Counted from the stretch's first letter, positions 25,268-38,560 are shown. The stretch is 64,000 bases of DNA from Apostichopus japonicus (GCF_037975245.1 NC_092576.1:7148501-7212500); one strand, 5' to 3'. Numbers and translations are program-made. The notes: generated from the letters alone by a model not told the origin.

Positions 25268-25745
25268 ACCCAAAGTACCTTACTCAGTTTGTACATGATA
25301 ATGAGAGACAACCGTTAATCAGTATCAAATAAAGTGTTTTTAAAACCGTAACACTTGTTAGTATATGCTATTGTGTACCCAATGTACATGGCTTGATCAT
25401 GTTTGTATACTGTGTATAAGAGGCAACCGTTAATCAGTATAAACTGAAGTGTGTTATAACACCGTAAGACATGTTATACATGTCAGCAGATGCTACCTTG
25501 CCCAATGTACATGGCTTGCGCAGTTTGTACATAATAATAATAAGAGACAATCGTTAATCAGTATAAACTAAAGTGTCTTTTAAAACCGTTACACATGTGA
25601 GACCTGTAAGAATATGCTACTCTGTACCCAATGTACATGGCTTGACCAGTTTGTATACTGTGAATAAGAGACCAACCGTTAATCAGTATAAACTGAAGAA
25701 TGTTTTGAAACCGTAACACAAGTTAGATCTGTCAGCAGTTACACA
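25268..25745. repeat. Four ~120-bp tandem repeats
   Basis: Units start at about 25283, 25401, 25521 and 25647. Each contains ccgttaatcagtataaact, an accgtaacac box and caatgtacatggcttg. Non-coding, upstream of gene A. Confidence 0.85.
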
Positions 25746-26379
25746 TGTTAAGATATTATAACACACATCAGTTTTAACTCAACGCGTAATCACGGTTACC
25801 AGGTTTTCGTTAATAAAGCCATGAGAATCGGATGACGTGGTCTAAACTACATCTTCCTGCAAACCAATCATATTTGATTCCTAGACTCTCTACACGTATG
25901 TAGGCGGAGCTTACCTGAGGACCTCTCATGAGTGATGTAAAAATGCGTAGTAATAGATTTTGGAGTGATCTTGATCCAACCAATTACAACACTTCGAAAT
26001 TTCCATCCCCGGAGACTTATCAATTCTGTATTATTTAATCGTAAGGTCTCATAATGATTTATCGTAAGTAGGAGTCTTCTATATTCTAACCTTGTTGAAC
26101 GTTTTCAGTTTACAGTTTAATTTTAAGTGAAGTTGATAGAAGTATAGGAGATTATACCCCTACGGAAATTATCAGGCAAGTTTCCATCGTTTAAGTAAGG
26201 TCGCGATTCTGTAATAATGAAAGGGCCTAACTTTTAATCAAATTGTACAACACTTTCTTATTTTGAGGTAATTGTATTGATAAATCACAATTTCATCCAT
26301 TCTGATATAGTAAATAGTTGTAGTCATAACGTTTAAACAGTGCAGTATTAGATAGACGGGTTGGGGATTCTCGAAATGG

Positions 26380-26700
26380 CCAGTTTGTAACTGAAAAGGT
26401 GTGTGCGGGTGTTTCGGGCGGGTAGAGGGGGGGGGGTGGGGCATATTCCAAATACCCAGATTTATGTAGGTTGGGGCTGAAGTTTAACGGAAAGATGTGA
26501 AACGAACGAATGGGTTTTATACAGGAGGGGTGTTGCCCTTGGGTCGTTAAAGGTGATTCCCAAAGAGGGAGGGGGCGGGGGTTAGGAGTCCGCGACCCCC
26601 CCCCCCAAAATGACAATTTTATTTTAATAATCAGCCAAGGGACGATGGACGTTGGGGGATACCACACCACTTTGCGCACGCCATTGAATTGTCGTTTAGT
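26380..26700. repeat. G/C-rich interspersed repeat
   Basis: Contains a G-run at 26427-26436, a C-run at 26597-26607 and the box gcgcacgccattgaat at the right end, the reverse counterpart of the gtggcgtgcgc box elsewhere. Confidence 0.5.
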
Positions 26701-27245
26701 AGGATCTTACTTGCACCGAATAATTGCGTTTTTAATTCGTGCGTAATATAAGACTACTTCTACAGTACTGTATGTTGTATACTAAACGATGGAATCGTGC
26801 TATGGATATCCTCTTCATTGCCTTCGGTTTGATGAGAATATCTTTTGAAATTACGGGAAGAGCTTTACAGTATCATATCGTTTGTGCAAAAAATAACATT
26901 GTAGACCTAATTAATTTAGTTGTCGATTTTTTAATTAGTTGAGTTCTATATGCAGGCGAATAAACAACGTGACAATCCGTAAAGAAAACAGACAAAAAAA
27001 AAAAAAAAAATAGTATAAATACGGCATTATAGCTGTTTCGGCTTATTTGAAAAATTATTTGAGATAATATTTCTCGATCTACTTTAAAATGACATCCTCA
27101 TTGACAGCTTATAACACCTCATTAAAGTACTTAAAATCAAACACATTAAATCTAACCTGAAAGAAAAGAACTCGAGAAGTAATCATTAAAAACGATAACA
27201 GTTTTCAATCATTGATACAGTTCATTCAATATCTAACATTTGCTC

Positions 27246-27772
27246 TTACAAAGTCAAACTATCTTCTATCAAAATGAAACAATTTGAAGAGCCACATCCA
27301 CCACAGTCGGTTTGCCAGTCGTCAGGTTTCATATACAGGAATGCATTGTGAACATTGTGATGTACCAGGCAATTGGTTACCTTCCCAGCTAACCAAACCC
27401 TCTGGGCTCCAGCTCTACAGATCAGTGAAAATTTGACCAAACTTATGAAGCTTGCACGTAAATGATATACTAGACTGTTTTTTTTTTTAAAACAGGTTAT
27501 GAAAAGTATCTTTAATATCATTAAACAGTTGGGTACAATAGTTAAACTCACTCTTCCATCTTTTTTCTCTATGGTACTTGTTCCTTTGCTTTTTGGGCTC
27601 TTGGATAAACTCTTTTGTTCTGCGAAGGGTACCAATATATCATCTTAAACCATGTCTTTAAGCCATATATAACAGAGTTCTCCTCTTCTGTTGTTGCCTC
27701 CACACTGGTGTCGTACATCACAGGAAACCTCACCCTTGACTTAGATATTTGGCTTTTCAATTCCTGCTGGAA
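27246..27772 (-). other. Unrecognised exon-like open segments
   Basis: On the minus strand a good acceptor (cttttttccag) at about 27770 precedes an open segment QELKSQISKSRVRFPVMYDT and on to a stop near 27570. A second open segment to 27246 contains NCLVHHNVHNAFLYMKPDDW and a C-x2-C. They could be exons of an unknown gene or transposon debris. I do not recognise a family, and the segments do not match any receptor exon. Confidence 0.25.
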
Positions 27773-27799
27773 AAAAGAAACAGCAAAGTATTCATCATT

Positions 27800-29400
27800 T
27801 GAAAAAAAATAAATAAAGTTGTCACCACAAAGTTATGTGAGATTTGCTTCCACTGTAGTCTCAAAAAACAATCCCAAAGTTTGAAGCAGACTGTATAAAG
27901 CTGAAAATTTGAACGAGAGTGTCATCACCATTGCAACCAGAATCAAATGCCCAGAATACAGAGATAATAAAACATGGGCTAAATCTTTGTTTGTTTTTAT
28001 GATCTTTAAAAATATAAAATTTTAGAAACAGAAATGCACTGAGCCAACTTATTTATAGGCCTAATCGTTTTTAGTTGTTATTTTGCTTGCTCACATAACA
28101 AGCCTGTTTAGACCTAGGCTAGAGGAGAATCAATACTTTGTTACACTAAGTTTGTCTTTCGGTCGTTTTGATTTAGTCTTACTAGTAGTACTAAAGTATA
28201 TAATGGACCGGCGAAGACTAGAGAATACCCAGAGTTTTAGCAACTGCGTTAAACTGTATCATCTGATCTATTATTTACGTCAATGAGTTTCATTCAATCT
28301 AGGATCAAAAAGAGAAAACTAATTAATCTTAACCTTTAAACTTTGCTACTAAACAGATATGCTTGAATTACAAATAAATGTCAAAAAACATCATAATCTA
28401 CGAATCGATGCATATACATATACATAAACAGAATAATTTGAATTCGCGCAAGTGAACCCTGCACTACATTGGACAGAAAAAAAACGTGCAATTATAGACC
28501 AAACTAAACATACTAAATTTTCCGTTACTTCTACATAAAATATCAATACAAATACAACAACTTACTCTTTTGGCAGTATACTAAAAGCACATGTTATATT
28601 AACTTCAGACTATCAAGCTTTCCTGAGAAAAAACGGTTAATACTTCTTACAGTAAACAAGTCGACCGTGAAGGAATGTCGCAATTGTTTCCTGAGCGTGA
28701 CCGGAAATTAAATACTAAAAAATGATAAATGAAAAGGTTAAATAGAACTGAAGCGTGCATCCTGACTGCTCGCAACATATAATACCGTTCACTAGCCAAC
28801 CTAATTTGTTCAGCTTACTGTGACTGTACGTTTGAAGGTCTAGCCTTGCTTATTAAATATCACAAAGCCTACCCATTTAGATTCACATGGGAAATTACAG
28901 GAAATCTTTACCAAATGAGTGTAGACTTCAAATAAACTATTGAGACTTATAGTTCCAGCATTTGTTTGGGAATAAATTAGAAGATTATGTGCCACTGTTC
29001 AGTCTAGCCCAATACACACATAACACATTGTTAATTGGTGTTTAGAATGCACGCTGTAGTGTTGAGAATGCACTGCAGTACCCAGTAGAAGCCTATAGGC
29101 TACTCACTGTCATTGCACTTGTGTATTGCGAAACGCCAGCGTGACAATGGTAGCGTTACACTAACCATAATACATGAGTACTAGTGCCAGTGGCCTAACA
29201 ATTAACTTTAATTTTACCTTCAAGTTAAAGGAATAACAGGTAGGCCGATGATGGCAGTTAATACCTCCATTCTTCTAAAGACCTTCTTGGGTGATTTACG
29301 GTTGAAAATTGCTTAGAGTGATCGTATGAAACTATGCCAAGTCCAGCAAGCTGCCGTTGCCTCTCGGTTTCCAAATTGAAGTGAATCGAATTGGGTTAAA
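27800..29400. other. Intergenic, nothing recognised
   Basis: AT-rich sequence without supported exons. The missing C-lobe exons of gene B (alphaG, alphaH/I, tail) were looked for here on the minus strand by their CPGG and RPSF signatures and not found. Confidence 0.4.
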
Positions 29401-29650
29401 ATACATTAGTCCGTCGACACCGACTAAGCTACGATTATGGCGTAAATCGGGTGTCCGTATCGTTCTTAGTCCATGGGTTAAAATACCTTAGTCCGTCGCC
29501 ACCGACTAAGTTGCGATTATATTTTCCTTAGTCAGTGTAAACTGACAAAGAAGCAGCGATGAAACGAAGATTTTTGCTAGTTCGTGTGCATTGACTAACG
29601 TTACAAACTAATTTAACGTTGGTCCGTGGCAATATTGACTAGTTTATTTT
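29400..29650. repeat. Clustered short hairpins built on TTAGTC...GACTAA
   Basis: Two direct copies of ttagtccgtcg(a/c)caccgactaag at about 29408 and 29483 each form a TTAGTC/GACTAA hairpin. Three looser relatives follow (ttagtcagtgtaaactgac; agttcgtgtgcattgact; ggtccgtggcaatattgact) with roughly 60-70-bp spacing. Confidence 0.6.
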
Positions 29651-30218
29651 TTCAGTGCAGGGAATGAACTCAATATTGAAATTCGATTGTTGCTCAATAC
29701 TTAAAACATGAATTATTCTAGCCACGACGACCATTCCATGCTAGTTAGTCTAGTTCTATTCGTGGTGTAGTTTTGGACTGATAGTTTCATTTCAGTAACT
29801 ATGCACGAGTCATAACGTGAACAATACATATATACGTGCATGGAAATGTAGAGTCATAGGTAAAATTATCACCTTGAGAATAGATTTCCCACAAGACAAC
29901 ACCAAAACTCCAGACGTCTGACTTTTCCACGTAATGGCCAATGAAAATTGTCTCTGGAGCCAACCATGCTGTCGGTGGAATTTTCTACAAGACAATAAGT
30001 ATTTTATGAAGATTAGTGTTAAAAACACAAATAATAAATATGAGAAACTTGATACCTTTGCAAGTTAATGTGGCATTCTTTGTTTACGTTTCGTTAGATT
30101 CCTTTCGAGCATGTATGTTCTTTACTTAGTTTGCAGAAGCTATTCTCATTACATTAACAAGTACCGTACTTTAAATTGCAAGACACCATATTGTACGAGT
30201 TATCTTATTTTCACTTAC

Positions 30219-30338
30219 CTTTTGTAATATTTGATTTATTGAATCTACTGCCACGTCAACAGGACAAAAGTCATGCAACTTGCATTTCCCTGCAGGAGTT
30301 AGAAGAACTTTCCTTGCAGAGAGTCCCGGATGTCGAAA
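30219..30338 (-). CDS. Gene B catalytic-loop exon, degenerate
   Basis: Reads FRHPGLSARKVL and CKLHDFCPVDVAVD. HRD is HPG, the catalytic-loop Asn is Lys, and DFG is DFC, the same class of losses as gene A. Splice sites are canonical (gcag and AAG|gtaagt). Confidence 0.8.
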
Positions 30339-33311
30339 CTGCTTTACCAAGAGAAAAAAGAAAATAATAAATAATAAGTTAATGATTACGTGCAATGCGG
30401 TGATTACACATACGTGGTGTCGTTGTTAGAAGAAGATATATACCAAACCACACGCACTGTATACTGACGTGTGAATAATGTAATCAAGACAACTTTACAG
30501 ATTGTGGCTCGATGAAAAGGGATTTCTTATTGAGCCAACAAAATTACCAGTGACTTCAAATAAATAAATAGTGGAGCAACTACTTACATTTTGCTGGGCG
30601 AGAAAGAACATTCCTTCACAAATATCAACAGCAAATTGAGTCAGTTGTAAGTTTTTCTCCTGGTCTGGTACTTCCAGTTCAAGAGAATCGTCATTAGTCG
30701 TTGTTTTGCAATGCCTTAACATGTAATCTTTTAGTGTTCCACGTTCAATGTACTCTTGGTAAATAAAATAAGGCACTACAATGGGTAAAAAAAGTAGATA
30801 CAGTAATTATCCGAAAAATGATTATTGCGTTCACATAATATAATCTTAGACTTAAATTAATATTTGGTCACATTGATTACGTTTTCCGAACTTCACACTA
30901 TGCTCATTCAATTGCAGAATTGGTAAACTTTGCTATTGATATCTGAAGTAAGGCTATTGGCTGCTGCATAGCCACAACAATTAAAGATGAAAATAAAAAA
31001 AAACACAATTCACACTTTACTAGATAAGGTACAATTGTATCTACTTCAAAGCTTATTGGATGCTTGCTTGTCTACTAAAATAGTCTCTATGGTCAGTTTC
31101 GATCAGCATCAGTCTTTTTCATAGTAGTGTAATAATGTGCGGAAACGTAAGTTTAGTATCACTATGTTAGACGTAAACGGACAATAACCCTTTGAATTTT
31201 CAATTAAATGATGACGGTTGTTTGACACTTAAAACTTACCTGATAAAGAGTATTATACAGTTTACAATAGCTAAATAAATTGAAAGGACAACGACCGAAT
31301 CTCCACTTACTGTAATTATATCCAAGTACCTAATGAACTTTAATTTGGTGTGTACCAACATAGGTGTATATAGTTAATAGTTGCTTCAGGTGAACACTAC
31401 CAAATATGTGTATGGCACTTTATGTATCCGTACTCACCATCCTCCAGTGATGTCCCTATTAATTTTACGATGTTGTCATGTTTTGGTAGTGTCGTGATAG
31501 CCTTTGCTATTGCTCGGAAATTGAAAAGATCTCTCATGCGAGCGCATTCTGTTCAAAAGACATTCATGTAAAATTATTCACGAACATTGCCAATCAAGCT
31601 TCTTATAGATACTTAAAGTAATGAAAACCAATTAACATTATTTATAAATTGCAAAATGTAACACTTCATTGCAACAACCGTTGTAAAGTCATCACCATGA
31701 AACATTTAGTGACATTGGATAAATACTTATTTCTCGAATTATTCGAGTCGTGCAGCTTGTTCATCATTTAATGCAAAACTTGAAAGAAGGGAAACATTAG
31801 GTAACACATGGAAGCGATACATAGAATAGTGATTTCTGGCGACATAGTCTACCTTTAGATTAGAGAATTGACCTATAATTTAAATAATCTGTCACCTGAT
31901 ACAGACTTCGCGATAACGTCTGTGACGGATATTTCAGAACAAGCGACAGTAGCCTTCCAGTACGTCATGGGTCCATTACTGGGAATCTGGAAATCTAGTT
32001 TAACATCACCGGTACTCTAATATTTCTTTTTCTTTTATGTCATGTTCGTCACAACCCCCCGGAATGTTTTCTACCTATTGGACAGCAAAAAATGATCGCA
32101 AAAATACCATTAAGATATCAGATTTGGTAGCATGATGTCTGTATACTGTGTATACTTCATGAAGTCATGAGGAAGAGAATGTTATTTATCATCTTAGTAA
32201 AATGCTCAAAAGGGCAAATAACTGTCATTCAGTTATAACTTTTTGGTTACACATGTATTTTCGCTTTCGTCAGTCTTTTGTATGAAGTTAAGAATAGTCA
32301 TAGGTCTTTCGCTTGGTGCAACATACAAAGAATTAATCACGCCTGTCGAGTCCTCTTTGTGCTGTGCTGTTGTTAAAGAAGTTAATCATTTACGAATGAT
32401 TCCGTGGGAAATTCAGTTATTCACAGAACATCTAACTCTAAACGTAATTTCATCTGTCAAAACCTATTAATCTTTTCAGTTTCAATCACATGATGAATAG
32501 TTGGAGCACACAGAGTTCAAACTTACAAAAGTTTGTGTCAAACAACCCGAAGGCTCCCTCGCTAAATAAAGAAAAAAATATGCTAACTGCCAATATGGCT
32601 TCAGTGTCTATATCGCGCCTAACTAAAGGCCTTATCTTAACATATGAACATATGAAATGAAGATTTTTTTTTAATATCTCATGGTTACCTAACATAATTG
32701 ACTCAATAATGTTTGACTGTGTAGGAGAAAGACATCTCCTTGCCATCACTGAGTGTGTTGAATGACTTTCAATTGAAGAGGTTTTGTATCTAGAAGTAGA
32801 AAAAAACTTTACAAATATGAAAAGTAACTTTGTCAAATGTAAGCCTCGTGATATATGTTTCGACAAAACGGTTTGTAATTGTTTTTTATCTAGCTTGTGA
32901 TGCTAACTTTCTAATCCATTCCTTGACATAAGTAGTTGAAGCCTACATCAGAAAAATAAGGAAACGTAAGGAACTTTTCCTGTTTAGAGAAATAACACTA
33001 ATTATTGTGTAATTTCTTAGTGTCAGTTCCCTGCAGACAAATAAGAGCAAAATTTCAAATTTTTATATTGAAGACGGACTGACATCAATGTAGCAAAACC
33101 ATTATGGAAATAAACAGAAAGGGTTAACACAGACAACCGCACGTGGTCTCCCTTTTTAGTATCAGCATTCTTAAACAGTTGTGATTCCGACAGTTGCCCA
33201 TTACAAGAGTTCTTATGATTCTTTCTGATGGGATCAGTCGGGAATGCTAGCACTTCTTTTTAATACTTAAGTTAACTTTTATGTTTATCAAATGCATGAA
33301 TAAATACTTAC

Positions 33312-33336
33312 TTCCTAGAGATTTTACATCGACGTG
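33312..33336 (-). other. 25-nt microexon candidate, gene B
   Basis: Bounded by tttctttctgcag and |gtaagtatttatt. Homologous in position, length and flanks to the gene A and C microexons. Confidence 0.5.
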
Positions 33337-34497
33337 CTGCAGAAAGAAACAACTTACGGAGTAACGGGTACCATAATTGTTGTTATCTTTCAATGGGATA
33401 TGGTACAGTCATCACATGCTTAATTAATATAATTGACTTTTTGAATAATAGAAATTAAAATAAAATTATATATATCTTTATTAATTACAAAAAATATATC
33501 AAAGGTTTTTTGTGTGTACAAACCATGTGTATGCATCATGTTGATTTTAAAGTAACTACACATTAAGTGATTTAGGATGCTTAGTTTATTACATAAAATG
33601 CAGATATTACCTGACTAGTTATGCGTCAACGATGTCGTTATTTGATTCAGTGCAATTATCATACAAAAGTCGATTATTTTCCGCCTCATGTCTACATATT
33701 TACAACGTAACATGATATTACAGCTTCTTTGTAACCGTCGCACGACCAATAACTACTAGCGTTGATCTTCCAAAGTGCTGGTACGCAACAAGATAAAATC
33801 ACAACAATCGCAAGAAGGAAATCGATATAAGTTTTAGACGCCTTTGGCTTCTGTTTCGGCTCCGCATACACTAGTTCAACAAAAGGGTTTTAAAGGAGCA
33901 TCGCCTTAGCAAAATTGTCAGTTAAGATTGTCGGATTGTGATATTTCAAAAAAGGTAACACTATAGTTCACTATCTGTCTAGCTATAGCCTCTGATAAGA
34001 TATCTAGTCCAAATACATTTTATTGCATAGTACTTGTTATTTGCTTTGTTTTTTGTTGATGAAAATGTTTATGCGAAAAGATATTATAGTAAAATTCTCA
34101 TCGATCCTTTTTTCGGATTTTAATTAAAAAAATGATTGTTCCTTAATATTAAAATTAAAACTAACATAATGAAACCGTTTTTCGTCCATTAAATTATACA
34201 TACATATATCCATTAGGTAAAAGCATTTTAACTCATTACAAGCAGCACGTGTAATTGCCAACATTAATCTGAAATGTACCTGATATATTACTGTCTTCAT
34301 TACTTATTCGACGTGCTATGAAGTACTGCTATCAGTATTATATAGATAATAAAAATACGTATTCTTGAGAAAAATATCGTAATTATATTGTCTCCGATTG
34401 AAAGCTATGCAAAACTTTGATCGACTTTATAAGATATTCAGGAACACTTGCTTCATTAAGTACCACTGATTCTCCACAAAAGTATATTACAGTACGT

Positions 34498-34610
34498 TAG
34501 TTCCATAATACTTGAAGTGCAAGTAACATTTACCTCGTTATTCTTAGAAACCATAACTTCTGCACCAACATCTGTCCCGTTTATATTGTAAAGATTTCTA
34601 CGATTTGACG
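34498..34610 (-). pseudogene. Decayed Ig exon remnant of gene B
   Basis: The minus strand reads NINGTDVGAEVMVSKNNEVN then VTCTSSI, matching the start of Ig4 in genes A and C (VNGIDITG...[12 protein letters not shown]). The rest of the domain and the splice sites are gone. Confidence 0.7.
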
Positions 34611-35742
34611 TGATCCTAAACGTTTACGTTGTATGTTTGGATACACATGATTCAACTAATGTTGAGGAATTGTTTTAAAGGTAGCATATGTTAAATTAGA
34701 CAAATGAAATGTGTTTATTTTATCAATGATTTCTCTTTTGCCATTCATAACATATGTATGCCTGTTACCATACATGTATCTTAATGCGATGTTTCAAGCT
34801 CAAATTTAGGAATAAGATTAGTATTCGTTCATGAATAGCCATGTGATTATTTAATTTAGACTAGTAATTCAATCATTATAGATACAAAAGGACCAGGCAA
34901 CAATCTCAAACTTAATGTGACATTAAAATAGAAGAAACCTAACAGCCACATGCATGGATATTTGGATATTAAAAACATAATAAAGTACAAGAAAACCAAC
35001 GTTCCATTGAAATACCTCAAAGCAATAAATATGACTTACCAAAGGTCTTTATGGTCCTTTGAGTATGTGTTTGGAATATTTTGTATCGGACTCTACATGA
35101 GATGGTTTCCATCTCATTCATCGGAAGATGGATGATTGAGAATGATGCAACAGTTGGAAAAGAATTATTATGATGAATCATAAGGCTAGCACATGAGCCA
35201 GTGAAAGCACATTTTTTTAGTATATTATGATCTGTACTTATTATCCAATTAAGTCTGTCATAAGCAGTAAATCCACTTATTGCTGCTTTGCAAGTAACCT
35301 CAATACGGGTGTTCCTGGCCACAAGTATATCACCATTCGCATCAAGTCCGTTGATCTTTACTTCTATTGGTTGAAGATTTATTTCTGTGTTAGAGTAAAA
35401 TATAAGGAAAAGATTGATGCAATATAAAATTGTTTGCCCCAGGCTTCTATCATCTGCGCATCATTATTTGAATACATCATAAGAACTGTCTAGTTCCAAC
35501 GTTTTATAACTTGCTTTTTCGACAGATAATTTAATATCAAAAAGAAGAAAAGATTCAAATTACTGAGCAACTGGAAAGTTAGAAACCGATACAAAACAGC
35601 ACCTTATCTAGATATTTTCTATGTTTTTAAAGTAAACCACCTGCATTCCTACTGACACATAAAGATACTCTTACCTATTGGATATATGCGTTTAAAGTAC
35701 AAAATGCAATTGAGTATTAAAATAGCATGACTGAATAAAAAC

Positions 35743-36061
35743 CTGCAATCTCCAAGAGATAACTTCTTTTCTCTTTTCCAGCTTCATTTGAGCAAGTATA
35801 CTCCCCTTCATGTTGATCATTGATGGTTTCTATCCAAATAGAATTGTTCTCCCATATCTTTATAGTTTGGTCAAAAGCTGTTTTATTGGATATTGTCTCG
35901 CCATTATGCTTCCAAATGAACTTTTTCGATACCTCGCCCGCACACTTTAATATCACTGAGGTATTAACTATTCCCACTATAGTATCAGCAAGACATCCTT
36001 CAAGAAACCAATAAAATACTGTTAACAAAATAACAATATCCACAGGCGAACTAACCCTCAT
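35743..36061 (-). CDS. Gene B signal peptide and Ig1 exon
   Basis: Starts MRVSSPVDIVILLTVFYWFL, a good signal peptide ending near GCLA. The Ig domain shows VILKCAG, KFIWKHNG and GEYTCSN, with sequons at NKT and NNS. Donor GCAG|gttttt leaves phase 1, as in genes A and C. Being open and well formed, this exon is the strongest sign that gene B may still be expressed. Confidence 0.75.
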
Positions 36062-36794
36062 TTTTCAGTTTGTTTATGAAAAGTTTCAAATAAAATGTTT
36101 GCTTAATATTAAAGACAAAATTTGCTAAAGCTAGTTTTCACACAATTGCCGTTCATTTCGTGTTACTTCGTTCCTGCTTCAAATCAAATCGATGAAACTA
36201 TTCATATTTCAAATCAATTTTTGAAAATCATTGTCACACGTTGTTCAGTTGTTCGAAACAATCAGTTGTTCGAAAACACGTTCATTCTACTCAAGAGATA
36301 ACAAAATAATAAGCTACAATTGAGTTTGCCTTGTCTACGCCGGATAGCTTTGTGAATTACGATTACTTTCACTTTTTTTAAGATGTCATACTCCATATAG
36401 AGTATATATTACTCCGCCCGAGTGTTCCCCATCAGGAAAATTACCGAAAGGTAACAGGAGAACATCCTTTTTGATATGTTATCAAATAAAATATGTTTGT
36501 TCTTAATTGCTTCGATGTCAGAATACACAAATGGAAATACACGTAGTGCGAAAATTGAGTCAATTAGACCACTTAATGCCTCTCAGGGGGCAGCGTACGA
36601 CAATTGTTTATTACTGTGTAAAGAGGTTTGCTTATAAGTGACGACAACTTTAGGCTTTCATAGTTAAAAGATCTCCACAGTCATCATACGGAAACTTGAA
36701 AGTTCCATGAATGGCCAACGTGTCAGCTCTCCAGTGATAGGTAGGGTTTAGCTAGTGAAAATGTTTTAGGACTTAAAGACCACATTACTTTGAC

Positions 36795-37115
36795 GATTTA
36801 GTCTATAAGTCAATGAGGCAATTATATCGAGTATGCTACCCTATACAGTACAGTACCTTTTTTATGATTTAATGTGTTAGTTAATGGCGCAAATATATGT
36901 AGTGTGCCACCCTATAAGTACCTTTTCATGATTTAGTGTGTTAATCAATGGGGCAATTATATGGAGTATGTTATCCTATACAATACCTTTTTATGATTTA
37001 GTGTGTTAGTCAATGGGACAATTATATAGAGTATGGTGCCCTATACAACAACTTTTTATGATTTAGAGTGTTAGTCAACGGGGTAATTATTTGGAGTATG
37101 CTACATTGGACGTTC
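36795..37115. repeat. Five ~70-bp tandem repeats
   Basis: Units carry tatgatttagtgtgttagtcaatgg, then caattatatggagtatg and ccctataca. They lie between gene B's 5' end and the TTAA-flanked insertion. Confidence 0.85.
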
Positions 37116-37194
37116 GCATTTCCTATCGTTTTGATCATTATCAATTCATTTCTGTGAGCAATGTGAGACAATGAAAATATCTGAAGTAAGCACC

Positions 37195-37283
37195 TGATAC
37201 AGTTGGCATATCTCTCGCAAAAGCAACATTTTGACGGTCTTTTGCTATTTGATGTGTTGCTATGTGATTAAACAAACTATTAA
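37195..37283. repeat. Left piece of duplicated upstream flank, interrupted by insertion
   Basis: Aligns with 61540-61615 (gcaaaagcaacattttgacgg against gtaaaagcagcttttaacgg; ttgctatgtgatta against ctgctatgtgaatta). The homology resumes at 44823 after the 7.5-kb insertion. Confidence 0.75.
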
Positions 37284-37837
37284 AGGCACACTCTCAGCTA
37301 GGAATTTGCTAAAATCAAAAATCTTGTCTCAACGTATTCCCCGATTAAAAAATAAAAACAATGCTGCCCTCTTCTCACAGCGGCAATATATTCATTTCTT
37401 TAATACGGCATTCTCATCCTTAGCTATAAACAACCTACGCAAACGGGTACCGTTACCGCGAAGGTATCAGGTTTCCGAGATTCTAATCAGCCCTCATCGC
37501 AGTGTTGCGTAACCTATCGGCATACCATGTAATTGTACTATGTGCTATTCGAGTTACTTTCCGCTCATGTACGCAATTTTTCGATTGGCTATATGGAACA
37601 GTGCATATTGTAATGCTGGGAAAACGCTATACCAGCTCGTAGGAGCAGGTAGTTGTTATGGAAGGAGTCATACGGGCCGATGCTGCCGATTTTTGTTGGA
37701 GAAATTGCTGAAGAAATAAAATGCGAATAGTTTCGTCGTGTAGTTCTCTATAAACATGTGACTGAATGTGTGCTGCTTATGTACTTTTATTTTTTCACGA
37801 AACGACTTTCTTCTGGCCTAGCGTTCTTCAATACTTG

Positions 37838-38222
37838 AGTTGAAAATAAAATAAAACTGTGAGCAAACAGCTTATGCACTAGAGAGCCTGTGTAGAAAAA
37901 AACACGCACATAATACAGACAGGTTAATGAGCATGGTGAACACAAAGGGATAGATATAAAGGGATTAGTAGACAAGGGATGGAGAGAAGAATGAAAGATA
38001 AAACCAACAGGGGAAGAGGAGAGGTAGGGGATAAACAGTGGAGGGAAAAAGAGAGGATTAAGGGAAGGGGGAGGGAATAAACTGGAGAAGGACAAAGACA
38101 GAAAAGTGTGGAGAAAAAAAGGGGTGGAAAAAGCTATGAGAAGAGGAGTAATGGGGGGGGGGCAAGGGGAGAAGGACGGGGAATGAAGAAAAGTTAGTCA
38201 TGTCCTTCCTGAATGTTGAGAC
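37838..38222 (-). mobile_element. Dispersed repeat, copy 3, lacking the hammerhead-like box
   Basis: Minus-strand copy of the C/T-rich repeat with both ends kept (ctcaacattcaggaaggacatg at the right; cacaggctctctagtgcata at the left). The structured box between acacgcacataatacagac and the terminal piece has been deleted. It is nested inside the TTAA-flanked element. Confidence 0.65.
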
Positions 38223-38233
38223 CATGAGGTTGA

Positions 38234-38560
38234 ATGGTGCGAAGGTGTAGCATCTACAACCTCTCTCTGCTGATTCGCACTAACTCAGGACGGCTACCTA
38301 AGGATTCAATCCCCTATAGGGACATGTCGTTAATGGTATGGTTGCATAGCGCCCAACTCTTGAGAAGGCAAATGCTGGTCCATGCCACAAATTGCCGTCC
38401 TGGGGGAGGGGTATATGGGGGGTGTCTCCCTCCTCTTTTGATATTTTTTGGAATCCTGTTGATGCCTACATGTAAAATGGTGGCACCTAGAAAGGCTTTT
38501 GTCACTCAAAATTTTCTGAGAAATATGCATTTTTTGTGTGTAACATCGATAAATTGAATA
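38234..38560. repeat. G-rich interspersed repeat fragment
   Basis: Includes tgggggaggggtatatgggg and a following lowercase-repeat style body. Similar to 41730-41990, which repeats the cctgggagagggatttcatggg theme. Non-coding. Confidence 0.4.

Larger units (their letters stand above)
29873..36061 (-). pseudogene. Receptor gene B: eroded Ig-receptor tyrosine pseudokinase
   Basis: Exons seen, 5' to 3': 36061-35743 (signal peptide, Ig1), 35384-35040 (Ig2), a decayed Ig exon at about 34610-34498, 33870-33757 (transmembrane), 33336-33312 (microexon), about 32035-31896 (beta1-beta3), 31548-31438 (alphaC), 30775-30588 (hinge), 30338-30219 (catalytic loop), 29984-29873 (APE/alphaF). Two Ig exons and the later kinase exons are open with good splice sites and matching phases. 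Against function, the beta1-beta3 exon has a one-base insertion relative to gene A and an in-frame TAG at 32017-32019, a third Ig exon is a remnant, and no alphaG, alphaH/I or tail exon is visible. A shorter exon starting at attag|AGTACC would avoid the stop but changes phase. It could still be transcribed as a truncated receptor. Confidence 0.7.

Noticed and set aside
32243-32470. 75-codon plus-strand open frame near gene B
   Set aside because: No recognisable family, no splice or promoter context, and it sits upstream of the gene B first kinase exon in intron sequence.
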